A stretch of 52,907 nt of DNA from Candidatus Hemicellulosilyticus sp. P3 (GCA_001543385.1 LPNH01000015.1:1-52907), one strand, 5' to 3'. Counted from the first letter of the stretch, positions 16,096-25,496 are shown. Notes: generated by a model not told the origin, from the letters alone. Numbers and translations: made by a program.

Positions 16096-16514
16096 GACGG
16101 CGCCTGACAGCCCTCGGCATTGCCACGCTGCTGCTCGTCGCCACGAGCTGCAAGAAAGACCGCAGCTGCGACACCCCGTTCGGAGACGCACGGTGCACCA
16201 TTGATCTCACCCTGCCGAGCAACAGCCGCCTGTCAGACATCAACGGATATCTCATGCTCCACGGCGGAAACAAAGGCATCTGCCTCACCCATCCGTCGAC
16301 AAATGAATTTGTCGCGCTTGAGCGCACCTGTCCCCGTGACCACGATGTAGCCGTTGACATGCGCGACGACAGCGACGGACTCATCTTGGAATGCCCGTCG
16401 TGCGGCAGCCGTTTCCTGTCGATAGACGGCACCCCGCTTGACGGCAGCGCCACCTCGTGCAGCCTGTTTCAGTATTCCACCCGGCTCAACGGCACCACGG
16501 TCGAGATTTGGTAG
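16092..16514 (+). CDS. Rieske-like lipoprotein with altered ligands
   Basis: 140 aa. Signal ends in lipobox ATSC (Cys at ~residue 20). The rest has a Rieske-type beta fold pattern, but the ligand motifs differ: where Rieske has CxH and CxxH, this has CPRDH (~residue 79) and CPSCGSRF (~residue 101). So a Cys replaces the second His, and the first His is displaced by two. A [2Fe-2S] cluster with other ligands, a Zn site, or a metal-free fold are all possible. Similar lipoproteins occur in other Bacteroidetes, as far as I recall. It is translationally coupled to the glutaminyl cyclase gene (ATGA overlap). Confidence 0.7.
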   Translation: MRRRLTALGIATLLLVATSCKKDRSCDTPFGDARCTIDLTLPSNSRLSDINGYLMLHGGNKGICLTHPSTNEFVALERTCPRDHDVAVDMRDDSDGLILECPSCGSRFLSIDGTPLDGSATSCSLFQYSTRLNGTTVEIW

Positions 16515-16535
16515 CGCCCGCAGCCACAAAAGTGG

Positions 16536-17717
16536 TCAGCCCATCTCGTCGTTAATCCAGTGATAATAAAGCATCCACGTATCGGGGAGCTCGTTCTGCA
16601 TTGCCCGCTCATAGTCGGCATAGACGCAAGGAATCAACAAATGCGGTCCGTAATGCTCACGGCGTTCCGCATCCTCGCACGGCACCTCCATCCACCAACG
16701 GTCGCTCTTCTTGCTTTTATAAAACAATATCGGGGTGTCGAAATCCCTTACATGAACTGAATAGCGCTTATAATTCTGTTTGTCACGGTATGGAAAGTCG
16801 CTCTTGCGTCCATAGAATCCCTCGATGAAATACCACAGTGCGTGGGCGGCCAAATGAGCAGACTGTTCGTCGCGGTCATAGAAAGGGTTGAGCTCCGACA
16901 GCAGCAGCGAACTTGTCTTGTCGCTCATGCCTGCAAAACGGAAAATCTGGCAAAGCTGTTCGCCATAGAATCCGTGAGGAGACGTGTCACCATGAGCGGG
17001 AGCATCGCTTTGGCGCACCGCCGACATATCGACGGACACCATGTCCGCATTGCGCATAACAGGTTCTGCGGTCACCATGTCGCCCTGGACCGCGCCCAGG
17101 CGGTAGGACTGGAAATGCAACTCATTCATCAGTTCCACATAATGCGGGCCGACAAAATAGGTCTGAAAACCCACATTGGTGAAATGGAACAGATAGTTGG
17201 GTTTCTGCATGATGATATGCTTCATGTAATTGCGGGACGTGATATCGTCTCCGTCACCCAGGTCGAAACGCGAGTCGACAGCGGCAATGTTGATGATGTG
17301 CGACTGCCGGGCATAGGCCTGATAAAGCGCAAAAGTTAAATCCTGGCTGCCGCCCAGCACGACAATGGTCTTGCCCTGCGCCAGCAGCTCCGAGGCGACA
17401 TGGGCCAACGCCGTATAAGTGTCGGAAAGTGTGGTGCCGGGTATCAAATTGCCTAAGTCGGCCACATGCACATCGTCGGCAGGCGACGCCAAGGCATATA
17501 GCTTGGCGCGGACATGGCGTGCAGCCTCGGCACATCCCTTGTTGTGCACCGCTGCACGGTCTTCCGGCACGGCAAACATCACCAGCCGCGACTGCTGCAG
17601 ATCGGGAAATCCCCCGCCATCAAAATAGGCGTCGATATGATTGGACAAGTAATCCATGCCCTTTTCCGGGTCAAGGTGGAGCGAAGAGAGCTCAATGGGC
17701 TCAAAATATTGTTTCAT
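16536..17717 (-). CDS. Arginase/formiminoglutamase-fold protein, catalytic site degenerate
   Basis: 393 aa, longer than arginases (~300). The ureohydrolase core is recognisable, but metal motifs are changed: GGDHS is GGSQD (122-126), DAHxD is DSRFD (148-152), and the DxDxxDP motif is VDMSAV (229-234). With His and several Asp ligands missing, a two-manganese hydrolase site looks unlikely. Conserved stretches include NYLFHFTNVGFQTYF and SDAPAHGDTSPHGFYGEQ. Databases usually label this Bacteroidetes family formimidoylglutamase; the residues argue for another function. It overlaps nadK by 4 bp and is last in the 25.4-16.5 kb array. Confidence 0.8.
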   Translation of the reverse strand: MKQYFEPIELSSLHLDPEKGMDYLSNHIDAYFDGGGFPDLQQSRLVMFAVPEDRAAVHNKGCAEAARHVRAKLYALASPADDVHVADLGNLIPGTTLSDTYTALAHVASELLAQGKTIVVLGGSQDLTFALYQAYARQSHIINIAAVDSRFDLGDGDDITSRNYMKHIIMQKPNYLFHFTNVGFQTYFVGPHYVELMNELHFQSYRLGAVQGDMVTAEPVMRNADMVSVDMSAVRQSDAPAHGDTSPHGFYGEQLCQIFRFAGMSDKTSSLLLSELNPFYDRDEQSAHLAAHALWYFIEGFYGRKSDFPYRDKQNYKRYSVHVRDFDTPILFYKSKKSDRWWMEVPCEDAERREHYGPHLLIPCVYADYERAMQNELPDTWMLYYHWINDEMG

Positions 17718-18520
17718 AGGGCAAGTTTTTCGTGTAACGCGCTAAAAAAATGCTGATTGTTGAGCCGCACCAGCGGCAGTGTCGTCTCGGCGCGACGCAA
17801 CACCAATTCGTCACCATCCATAATCTCGAAAGTGGTGGAATCTATCGCCAGTACAACAGATGCCGACTGAGATCGGGGCCGCAAAGTGATGACGGCGTTG
17901 TCGGGCACAATGACAGGCCGGAGTGAGAGAGAATGGGCGGCAACAGGCGTGATGACAAAACATCCGCTGTCCGGAGTTAGAATCGGGCCGCCGCAACTGA
18001 GTGAATAGGCTGTAGAGCCTGTCGGCGTGGCGATAATAACACCGTCGCCGGCATAGAACGACACAAATTGACCATTGACATAGAGCTCCGTGCGCAGCAG
18101 CGAAACGCTGTCCCGCCGATGCAACGTCACCTCGTTGAGTGCGTGCGGCATTTGTTCCCGGCAAGATTGCATCCGATCGCACGTGGTTTGAATCATCGTG
18201 CGCTCCTCAATAGCATAACGGCCGGCCAGAAGATCGGCGACCAACGATTCGACATCCTCTTTGCCGGCAGTGGTGAGAAAACCCAAATGGCCAAAGTTGA
18301 CACCCACCACAGGTATATGCCGGACAGAGGCCAGGCGTGCGGCGCTGAGTAACGTGCCGTCGCCACCGATGGAGAGAATGAAGTCCACCTGCACCTCGGG
18401 CAACCGGCCGTCGGCAATACGCACCACCGAAACCCCTCGAGTGGTCAGCAATGCCTCAAGACGTCCGAGGTCGGACCGGATGTCCCGCTCAATGGTTCTG
18501 ATGAATAAAGCTATTGTCAT
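17714..18520 (-). CDS. nadK: NAD kinase
   Basis: 268 aa. It phosphorylates NAD to NADP. The diagnostic GGDGT motif is in SIGGDGTLLSAAR (~residue 51), followed by NEVTLHR and the second glycine-rich motif with ATPTGSTAYSLSCGGPI (~165-182). Soluble, standard length. Its stop overlaps the start of the arginase-like gene (ATGA), and it begins 25 bp after the T9SS cargo gene. Confidence 0.95.
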   Translation of the reverse strand: MTIALFIRTIERDIRSDLGRLEALLTTRGVSVVRIADGRLPEVQVDFILSIGGDGTLLSAARLASVRHIPVVGVNFGHLGFLTTAGKEDVESLVADLLAGRYAIEERTMIQTTCDRMQSCREQMPHALNEVTLHRRDSVSLLRTELYVNGQFVSFYAGDGVIIATPTGSTAYSLSCGGPILTPDSGCFVITPVAAHSLSLRPVIVPDNAVITLRPRSQSASVVLAIDSTTFEIMDGDELVLRRAETTLPLVRLNNQHFFSALHEKLAL

Positions 18521-18545
18521 AGATATTGTTTTATCACATACACAT

Positions 18546-19523
18546 TTATCTGATCAGCAACACGCTGCCCGTTTGGCGACGGATGTCGTCAGCATAGCGG
18601 TAGATGATATGATAGACATATACGCCCTGAGGAAGTATGCTGCCGCGATAGCTGCCGTCCCAGCAGGCAGCCACATCGCGTGTCTGATAGACCAAAGCAC
18701 CGATGCGGTTATAGACAAGCAACGTATAATCATCCGGTGTCGACGCAGGCGGAAAAACAGGTGCAAAACAGTTATTGCTTGACAGCATGGGCGAAAAACA
18801 ATTGGGGACGAACGGGTCGGCCGGCATCTTCGTCAGCGGGAGCGGAACCGGATCCGACGACCCCCGGCAAGAGTCAGGCGGAAGAAAATGCACGTCGACA
18901 GCATTGGACCACACCTCCAACCCATCACCCACAGCAGCGACACGGGCGCATAAATGCATGGCATCGGGAGACAGCCGCACAACGTGACTCAGTGCCGTGC
19001 CCACCGTGTCGCAACGCAGCGTCCCGTCGACAACAGACCGCAACACATAACGTATATCCGTCGATGCCAGCGACGCCGCATTCCAGCTGCAGCGCACCTC
19101 CCGGCTGCAACTGTCCGACACAGCCTGCAACACCATATTCGACACCGCGTCGGTCATCTCGCCGCCGTGCAAACACGAGTCAATGGCAAAGAGGCTGTAG
19201 CTATGCACCTCGTCGACACCATGGGACATACAAAGATACGTTGTGTCCCGGGCACCCCACAAAGTGTCGAGACCCAGGCACGGCGAACCGGTACAGATAC
19301 AATAGCCAGCCACTCCCGCACCGGTATTGACACGCCATATGAGGCGTATGCGCTCGACAGCCGTATCTACGGTCACCGCCTGCATCCGGCACACGCTGAT
19401 CGGATCAGATCCGCGCAGATAACATCCGGTCGTATCAATTGGCTGCGCATAGACACGGCAAGACAGGAGACACAGCGTCAGCGCCGAGAGTCCGCAGAAA
19501 ATAATATTGTATACCGATCTCAT
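18546..19523 (-). CDS. Secreted protein with gliding/T9SS type B C-terminal domain
   Basis: 325 aa. Signal peptide with predicted cut after CRVYA, leaving Gln at +1. The middle contains fibronectin-like beta regions and many cysteines (about 20 in all). The last ~90 residues are the gliding-motility-associated C-terminal domain (CHU_C/TIGR04131 type): PNCFSPM, YTLLVYNRIGALVYQT, WDGSYRG, PQGVYVYHI and a final short strand. Such domains target cargo to the type IX secretion system. No T9SS machinery lies in the window. It overlaps the ABC exporter gene by 4 bp. Confidence 0.85.
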   Translation of the reverse strand: MRSVYNIIFCGLSALTLCLLSCRVYAQPIDTTGCYLRGSDPISVCRMQAVTVDTAVERIRLIWRVNTGAGVAGYCICTGSPCLGLDTLWGARDTTYLCMSHGVDEVHSYSLFAIDSCLHGGEMTDAVSNMVLQAVSDSCSREVRCSWNAASLASTDIRYVLRSVVDGTLRCDTVGTALSHVVRLSPDAMHLCARVAAVGDGLEVWSNAVDVHFLPPDSCRGSSDPVPLPLTKMPADPFVPNCFSPMLSSNNCFAPVFPPASTPDDYTLLVYNRIGALVYQTRDVAACWDGSYRGSILPQGVYVYHIIYRYADDIRRQTGSVLLIR

Positions 19524-21382
19524 TCGAGAGCCTTGTCTGTATCAGTTGCCGTAAAGAGAGTCGTGTCGGCGTCCGTCTGTTGCAAGCGCACCAGCTCGCT
19601 GTAACGGCCGCCAGCCGCCATCAGATCATGGTGAGAACCGCGTTCGACAATACGTCCTTCCTCGAGGACAACAATCTCGTCGAAACGGCTGATCGTCGAC
19701 AGACGATGGGCGATTATCAACGCCGTCCGCCCCTGCAACACCTGCTCCAGTGCCTGTTGAACCTGACGCTCCGACTCCGTGTCAAGCGCACTGGTGGCCT
19801 CGTCGAGAATCAATATATCCGGCTGATGCAACACCGCACGGGCAATGCTGATACGCTGACGCTGCCCGCCGCTCAAGGTGTCGCCATGGTCGCCGATGTT
19901 GGTGTCATAGCCGTCCGGCAGACGCATGATAAACTCATGGGCATTGGCCACCCGCGCCGCCTGCTCGATCTGCCTGCGGGTGGCCTGCGGGTATCCGTAG
20001 GCAATATTGGCGGCCACCGTGTCATTAAACAGCATCGTGTCCTGCGCCACAACACCGATACGGCTACGCAGACTGGCTATATCGTAGTCGCGCAAAGGTC
20101 GCCCGTCAAGAAGAATCTCACCCTGCGACACGTCATAAAACCGGCTTATGAGATCCGCCAACGTCGACTTGCCCGAACCGGAACTTCCCACCAGCGCCAC
20201 CTGCCGCCCCTTCGGGATAGAAAGATTGATATCGTCCAGCACCCACGGACGCACAGCACCCGACGCATCGACATCACCATATCGGAACGACACATGCCGG
20301 AACGCGATGCCGGAACGCAACGCCTCCAAGGCGACACCCCCCGGGCCGGGCTCCTCGTCCTCTTCCAACATCCCCTGCAGACGCTCTTCACACCCCCTAC
20401 CCTTCTTCATCTGGGAGATAGCGGTGGTAAGCTCCTTGGCAGGCGGAATCATCAGCACAAATAAAGTGATATAACTCACAAAAAGCTCAGGGGTGAGCCC
20501 CTGGTCGGAGCGCATCACCAGCATCGAGCCGAACAGCAAGATACCGATAACAATCCCGTTGCCCAGAAAATCGCTCACCGGCGAAGCCATGTCAATCCGG
20601 CGGAAAACACTCACCCGCAACCGGGTGTATGCGTCATCCTGCTTCCGGAACTGCCGGTTGAAATAATCGATGGCGGTATACGCCTTGATAATTTTCAAGC
20701 CTGTCAACGACTCCTCCATCATCGCCGTCAAACGGGCTCCACGCTCCTGCAACTCGACCGAATTGCGGCGCAAACGCCGTGTGACAGAGCTGACGACAAA
20801 CACAATCAACGGTAGCATGCACAATACAAAACCCGTTAACTTGACATTGATATAAAAAAGCATCAGCAGATAGAAGAACATACTCACCACAGCGTTGACA
20901 AAAGACTGAAGTGCATTGATAACATTCTCCTCATACTCGATTATATCGCCGCCGAAGCGGGAAAGCATATCACCCTTGCGGTGTGTCACATAATAGCCCA
21001 CCGGCATCCGCAAAGACTTGTCAAACAAGTCATCGCGGAGCTCCTTCACCAAATGACACCTGAGCCGGGCCATCGTCACCGCAGCCAGATAACAGAACAG
21101 ATTCTTCATCGTATAGGTGGCCAGCACAAACAGCGAGAAAAAAACCAACGCCTTGCCCGTACCATATACAATAAGCCTCGAGTACAGCCACTCCAAAGCC
21201 CGGGCCACCAGATTGCCCGGCACAGAGTCGCCACCCGACACATTGTCATTGAAAAGCAACTTCAGGAAGTCGGCCACGCTCAATGCAGTGGCTATGGTGA
21301 ACAGCACGCCCAATGACGCCAGCACGACAAACAGCAGCGCTCGCACCCAATGTCGTTTCAGCCGGCGGACCGTGAATTTCAT
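19520..21382 (-). CDS. ABC exporter (MsbA-like half transporter)
   Basis: 620 aa. Type IV exporter transmembrane domain (six helices, residues ~15-330) fused to an ATPase domain with Walker A GSSGSGKST, signature LSGGQRQR, Walker B ILILDEATSALD and the His switch AHRLST. It should work as a homodimer. Length and layout fit lipid A/lipid flippases of the MsbA group, but multidrug or peptide export cannot be ruled out. It lies between purB (4-bp overlap upstream) and the T9SS cargo gene (4-bp overlap downstream). Confidence 0.9.
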   Translation of the reverse strand: MKFTVRRLKRHWVRALLFVVLASLGVLFTIATALSVADFLKLLFNDNVSGGDSVPGNLVARALEWLYSRLIVYGTGKALVFFSLFVLATYTMKNLFCYLAAVTMARLRCHLVKELRDDLFDKSLRMPVGYYVTHRKGDMLSRFGGDIIEYEENVINALQSFVNAVVSMFFYLLMLFYINVKLTGFVLCMLPLIVFVVSSVTRRLRRNSVELQERGARLTAMMEESLTGLKIIKAYTAIDYFNRQFRKQDDAYTRLRVSVFRRIDMASPVSDFLGNGIVIGILLFGSMLVMRSDQGLTPELFVSYITLFVLMIPPAKELTTAISQMKKGRGCEERLQGMLEEDEEPGPGGVALEALRSGIAFRHVSFRYGDVDASGAVRPWVLDDINLSIPKGRQVALVGSSGSGKSTLADLISRFYDVSQGEILLDGRPLRDYDIASLRSRIGVVAQDTMLFNDTVAANIAYGYPQATRRQIEQAARVANAHEFIMRLPDGYDTNIGDHGDTLSGGQRQRISIARAVLHQPDILILDEATSALDTESERQVQQALEQVLQGRTALIIAHRLSTISRFDEIVVLEEGRIVERGSHHDLMAAGGRYSELVRLQQTDADTTLFTATDTDKALE

Positions 21383-22713
21383 AGTCCGTAGCCCGTGTAA
21401 TTATGCGGCGTGACACTCCGCATCCGCTCTTTCACCTCGTCCGGCACATCCAATGTGTCGATAAAGCGGTGCATCGTGTCCGCCGTCACCTTCTCGTTGG
21501 TGCGTGTAAGTTCCTTCAACGCCTCATACGGGTTCGGATAACCCACGCTGCGCAAAATAGTCTGCAACGCCTCGGCCACAACCGCCCAGTTATTCTCCAA
21601 ATCGCGCCGCAGTGCCTCCTCGTTGAGCAACAGCTTGCCCACGCCCTTCTCCACCGAAGCCAGCGCGATGACCGTGTGCGCGATAGGCACACCGATATTG
21701 CGGCTCACCGTCGAGTCCGTCAAGTCGCGTTGCATACGGCTGACAGGAAGTTTGTGGCTCAGGTGCTCAAAGATGGCATTGGCCAGTCCCAAATTACCCT
21801 CGGCGTTCTCGAAATCGATGGGATTGACCTTATGGGGCATGGCCGACGAGCCCACCTCGCCCGCCTTGATTTTCTGCTTGAAATACTCCATGGAGACATA
21901 CGTCCAGATATCGCGGCAGAAGTCGACAAGGATGACGTTGATTCGCTTGCAGGCGTCGAAATAGGCTGCCATGCCGTCATAATTCTCAATCTGTGTTGTG
22001 TACTGCTGCCGCGTCAAACCAAGACGCTCCGCGACAAACACATTGCCGAAATGACGCCAGTCCACATCGGGATAGGCCACACGGTGGGCATTGAAATTGC
22101 CTGTCGCTCCACCGAATTTAGCCTCAAAGCGACAGGTGTCAAGCAGCTCCAGCTGACGCCGCAGACGATAGGCGAAAACTTCCACCTCCTTGCCCAACGC
22201 AGTCGGCGAAGCCGGTTGGCCATGCGTATGGGCCAACATCGGTACCCGGGCCCATTCCGTGGCACGGGCCTCCAGCATCTCCAACACACGCGCATAAGCC
22301 GGACGCAACACCTGCTCGTGACATTCACGCATACTCAGCGGCACGGCGGTATTGTTGACATCCTGGCTGGTCAATCCGAAATGGACATACTCCTTGCAAT
22401 CCTGCAGACCCAAGGCATCCATGCGACGCTTCAGATAATACTCCACCGACTTAACGTCGTGGTTCGTAGTCTTCTCTATCTCTTTCACCTCGGCGGCGCC
22501 TGCTTCGTCAAAGTCACGGTATACATTACGCAAAGATTCCTCCCACCCTTTTGAAGCAGTGAAATGCAGCTGCTCGTTGAGGGCGATGAAATATTCTGTC
22601 TCGACGCGCAGACGGTAACGTATGAGGGCATACTCGGAAAAAAATGACGCCAAGGATTCAACCTTGTTTCTGTAACGTCCGTCGATGGGAGATATGGCAT
22701 TCAGGGAAGTCAT
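21379..22713 (-). CDS. purB: Adenylosuccinate lyase
   Basis: 444 aa. Fumarase/aspartase superfamily enzyme acting twice in purine synthesis (SAICAR to AICAR and adenylosuccinate to AMP). The N-terminus NAISPIDGRYRNKV is typical of the long PurB type. The catalytic histidine regions (HFGLTSQDVNNTA, AHTHGQPASPT) and the flexible signature loop GSSAMPHKVNPIDFENAEGN are all present. It lies 28 bp after the CpsB-type gene and overlaps the ABC exporter start by 4 bp. Confidence 0.96.
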   Translation of the reverse strand: MTSLNAISPIDGRYRNKVESLASFFSEYALIRYRLRVETEYFIALNEQLHFTASKGWEESLRNVYRDFDEAGAAEVKEIEKTTNHDVKSVEYYLKRRMDALGLQDCKEYVHFGLTSQDVNNTAVPLSMRECHEQVLRPAYARVLEMLEARATEWARVPMLAHTHGQPASPTALGKEVEVFAYRLRRQLELLDTCRFEAKFGGATGNFNAHRVAYPDVDWRHFGNVFVAERLGLTRQQYTTQIENYDGMAAYFDACKRINVILVDFCRDIWTYVSMEYFKQKIKAGEVGSSAMPHKVNPIDFENAEGNLGLANAIFEHLSHKLPVSRMQRDLTDSTVSRNIGVPIAHTVIALASVEKGVGKLLLNEEALRRDLENNWAVVAEALQTILRSVGYPNPYEALKELTRTNEKVTADTMHRFIDTLDVPDEVKERMRSVTPHNYTGYGL

Positions 22714-22741
22714 TGTTATTTCAGATTTATTCGGTGAGATT

Positions 22742-23488
22742 TTACAATTTGCAATTCATAAATTCACATTTGTCCAAAAGTTTCTGCAATTTGCGGTCAT
22801 GACTGGCGCGGGTCAGCATATGGATATAAACATCATTATGCGTATCGGTTCCCAAAAACTCCACCCAGCCACGCTCGATGAGGCCATACCCTATCCTGCG
22901 GGCTCTTTCACCATAGAACCCTGTCAGCGAAAGAATATTGACTTGAAAGAAAACATCCTGATTCTTCAGTTGCTCAAAGATCGCCGAATTGAGCGACAGA
23001 TAGGGATATCGTTCCGGATGAGCCATGATGACTTCACAGCCGGTCTCCTGCAAACCATAAATAGCTTCGGCCGTCCCCATGCGGGGTTGGTGCAGCGACA
23101 GTTCGACCAACACATACTTGCCGGCAATACGGAGAAAACGCCTGTCAGCCACCCGCTGGGCAAACCGGTCGTCGATACGGTATTCGCCGGCCACACCCTG
23201 CAAGGCAATATTGACACCGGCCTGCTCGGCCTGCTGCTTCAGCACGGCATAGCGGTCTTGTATATCCGCTTCGTCATTATTAAAACGCGGGTACTGGAAG
23301 TGCGGAGTGATGTAAAGCTGTTTGAATCCCAATGCAGACAATTGCTTCAAACATGATATTGACAATTCGGCACTGTTTGACCCGTCGTCCACGCCGGGCA
23401 CCAGATGGCAGTGCATATCCGTGCCCAGTGACTCGAATATAGGCAACGGCTTGTTTTTAGCATGCAGAAAACTGAACATTTTAAACAA
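22742..23488 (-). CDS. CpsB/CapC-type tyrosine-protein phosphatase (PHP domain)
   Basis: 248 aa. PHP-fold metal-dependent phosphatase of the CpsB/YwqE group, which dephosphorylates bacterial tyrosine kinases that control polysaccharide export. Metal-binding motifs are in order: DMHCHLVPGVDDGS near the N-terminus, ITPHF, the Glu in GVAGEY, MAHPERY (~residue 155) and GTDTHN (~213). No tyrosine kinase or capsule genes are adjacent; it sits 3 bp after murA, apparently in a housekeeping array. The target is therefore unknown. Confidence 0.88.
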   Translation of the reverse strand: MFKMFSFLHAKNKPLPIFESLGTDMHCHLVPGVDDGSNSAELSISCLKQLSALGFKQLYITPHFQYPRFNNDEADIQDRYAVLKQQAEQAGVNIALQGVAGEYRIDDRFAQRVADRRFLRIAGKYVLVELSLHQPRMGTAEAIYGLQETGCEVIMAHPERYPYLSLNSAIFEQLKNQDVFFQVNILSLTGFYGERARRIGYGLIERGWVEFLGTDTHNDVYIHMLTRASHDRKLQKLLDKCEFMNCKL

Positions 23489-23491
23489 GAA

Positions 23492-24793
23492 TTACAATCT
23501 TATTATTTGTGCGCCTAATTTTCTCAAACGGGTGTCAATACACTGATAACCGCGGTCTATTTGCTCAATATTGTCAATACGGCTCTTGCCGTCGGCGCTC
23601 AGCGCCGCTATCAGCAAAGCCACCCCCGCGCGTATGTCAGGCGACACCATGCGCACCCCGCGCAGCGGGTACTTGCGGTCCAGTCCGATGACCGTAGCCC
23701 TGTGCGGGTCGCAAAGAATAATCTGGGCACCCATATCAATAAGCTTGTCCACAAAAAAGAGACGGCTCTCAAACATCTTTTGGTGAATCAGCACACTCCC
23801 CTTGGCCTGGATGGCCACCACCAAAGCAATACTGATAAGGTCGGGGGTGAAACCGGGCCACGGAGCGTCGGCGACGGTCATTATCGATCCGTCCATAAAA
23901 CGCTCAATCTCGTAGTGTTCCTGCGCGGGAACATACAGATCGTCGCCACGCTGCCACACCTCTATACCCAGTCGGCGGAACACCTGCGGAATCAACCCCA
24001 AATGCTCCACCGATGCATTTTTAATGGTAATATCGCTCTGCGTCATGGCCGCCATGCCGATAAAACTGCCCACCTCGATCATGTCCGGCAACATACGGTG
24101 TGTACAGCCATGCAACGACTTGACGCCACGGATGGTCAGCAGATTTGAACCGACACCTGAAATCTTGGCGCCCATATTGTTAAGCATCTTGCAAAGCTGA
24201 TAGACATAAGGCTCGCAGGCGGCATTCATAACCGTAGTGGTGCCCTGCGCCAGCACTGCGGCCATGATGATGTTCGCCGTACCCGTCACAGAAGCCTCGT
24301 CAAGCAACATATAGCAGCCCTTAAGCCTCTTTTTGCTGTACACACGATAGGCATTGCGCTTATATTCCACCTCGGCGCCGAGCTTTTCCATTCCCATAAA
24401 ATGCGTGTCCAGGCGGCGGCGGCCGATTTTGTCGCCGCCCGGCTGGGGCACATATGCCACCCCGTAACGGGATAACATCGGTCCGACCAACATAATGCTG
24501 CCGCGCAACGTCATGGCATGGTCGGCAAATTCAGCGCTCTCGAGCAAGTCAAGGTTGACCTGGTCGGCCTGGAACTCATAGGTGTCGGGACTCAGCTTGC
24601 GGGCCCTTACTCCCAACAAAATAAGAATATCTATCAGCTTATTGACATCGCGTATGTCAGGAATGTTTTCAATGCGCACCACTTCCGATGTAAGCAGCAC
24701 CGCGCATATCACCTGCAGCGCCTCATTCTTGGCACCCTGCGGCACAATTTCGCCCTTAAGCTTGTTGCCTCCTATGATTTCAAAAGAAGCCAT
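23492..24793 (-). CDS. murA: UDP-N-acetylglucosamine 1-carboxyvinyltransferase, Asp variant
   Basis: 433 aa. It adds enolpyruvate to UDP-GlcNAc, the first committed step of peptidoglycan synthesis. The KNEALQ substrate motif is at 22-27. In the active-site loop the usual PGGC is PGGD (Asp121, in QPGGDKIGRRRLDTH), so the cysteine alkylated by fosfomycin is absent. Asp at this site is known to support catalysis and give intrinsic fosfomycin resistance in other bacteria. It follows the DUF4290 gene by 2 bp, a common Bacteroidetes pairing. Confidence 0.96.
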   Translation of the reverse strand: MASFEIIGGNKLKGEIVPQGAKNEALQVICAVLLTSEVVRIENIPDIRDVNKLIDILILLGVRARKLSPDTYEFQADQVNLDLLESAEFADHAMTLRGSIMLVGPMLSRYGVAYVPQPGGDKIGRRRLDTHFMGMEKLGAEVEYKRNAYRVYSKKRLKGCYMLLDEASVTGTANIIMAAVLAQGTTTVMNAACEPYVYQLCKMLNNMGAKISGVGSNLLTIRGVKSLHGCTHRMLPDMIEVGSFIGMAAMTQSDITIKNASVEHLGLIPQVFRRLGIEVWQRGDDLYVPAQEHYEIERFMDGSIMTVADAPWPGFTPDLISIALVVAIQAKGSVLIHQKMFESRLFFVDKLIDMGAQIILCDPHRATVIGLDRKYPLRGVRMVSPDIRAGVALLIAALSADGKSRIDNIEQIDRGYQCIDTRLRKLGAQIIRL

Positions 24794-24795
24794 CG

Positions 24796-25392
24796 CTATT
24801 TCTTACGTTTTTTACCCTTGCCTTTCGGACGCACCTCAGCCTTTTCTATAGCATAATCCCTGTTGAACTGGAAATCGGCTGCCGGATGAAGCCTGCCGCC
24901 GCTCAACTCAGACATTTGCTCCACGATAACGCCGTCCTCCACAGTGTCACTGTTCCAAGTCAGATAAGAACGTTTCATCGTATGGGCAATCTGCGCAGTC
25001 AAAACATTGCGTTCCTCACCCTCCGGCATCTCGGCAACTCGTGCAATCATCTTCTCCAATGTGGTGCCGTAATGCCGGTAATGCATATTATGCTCCTTAT
25101 AGTTCAACGTATGCGGACGCAGATATTCTTCGTCGGGACGTGCGACCGGGAACGGGGTGTCGACATCCAGATCCCAGTCTGCCATCATCATCAGATGGTT
25201 CCATAATTTATGGCGGTATTCCGCCGAATCCTTTGACTGAGGGTTCACCTGGGCCATCACTCCGACAATAGCCTCGGCCACCTTGGTGCGTTGTGTGCGG
25301 TCATCTATTGACTTGGCATATTGTATCAACTTCACCACGTTGCGGCCGTAGTCGCTGATGCGCAGCTGTTCTCTTTGGCAGTTATATTCCAT
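24796..25392 (-). CDS. DUF4290 protein
   Basis: 198 aa, soluble. The N-terminus MEYNCQREQLRISDYGRNVVKL and the central HKLWNHLMMMADWDLDVDTPFP are typical of DUF4290, a family restricted to Bacteroidetes and usually encoded directly before murA. It ends in a very basic tail (RPKGKGKKRKK), which suggests nucleic acid or ribosome contact. No catalytic motif is visible and the function is unknown. It is first in the array to 16.5 kb. The 104-bp gap upstream holds AT-rich sequence but no clear consensus promoter. Confidence 0.85.
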   Translation of the reverse strand: MEYNCQREQLRISDYGRNVVKLIQYAKSIDDRTQRTKVAEAIVGVMAQVNPQSKDSAEYRHKLWNHLMMMADWDLDVDTPFPVARPDEEYLRPHTLNYKEHNMHYRHYGTTLEKMIARVAEMPEGEERNVLTAQIAHTMKRSYLTWNSDTVEDGVIVEQMSELSGGRLHPAADFQFNRDYAIEKAEVRPKGKGKKRKK

Positions 25393-25496
25393 TCAGTTGT
25401 TATATAGTAAAATAATAACTAATAATTTCTTCATTTATTGCCTTTCCGTCAGAAAAAGAAATGTATAAACACTGCACCTGTCCGGACCAGCAAATT

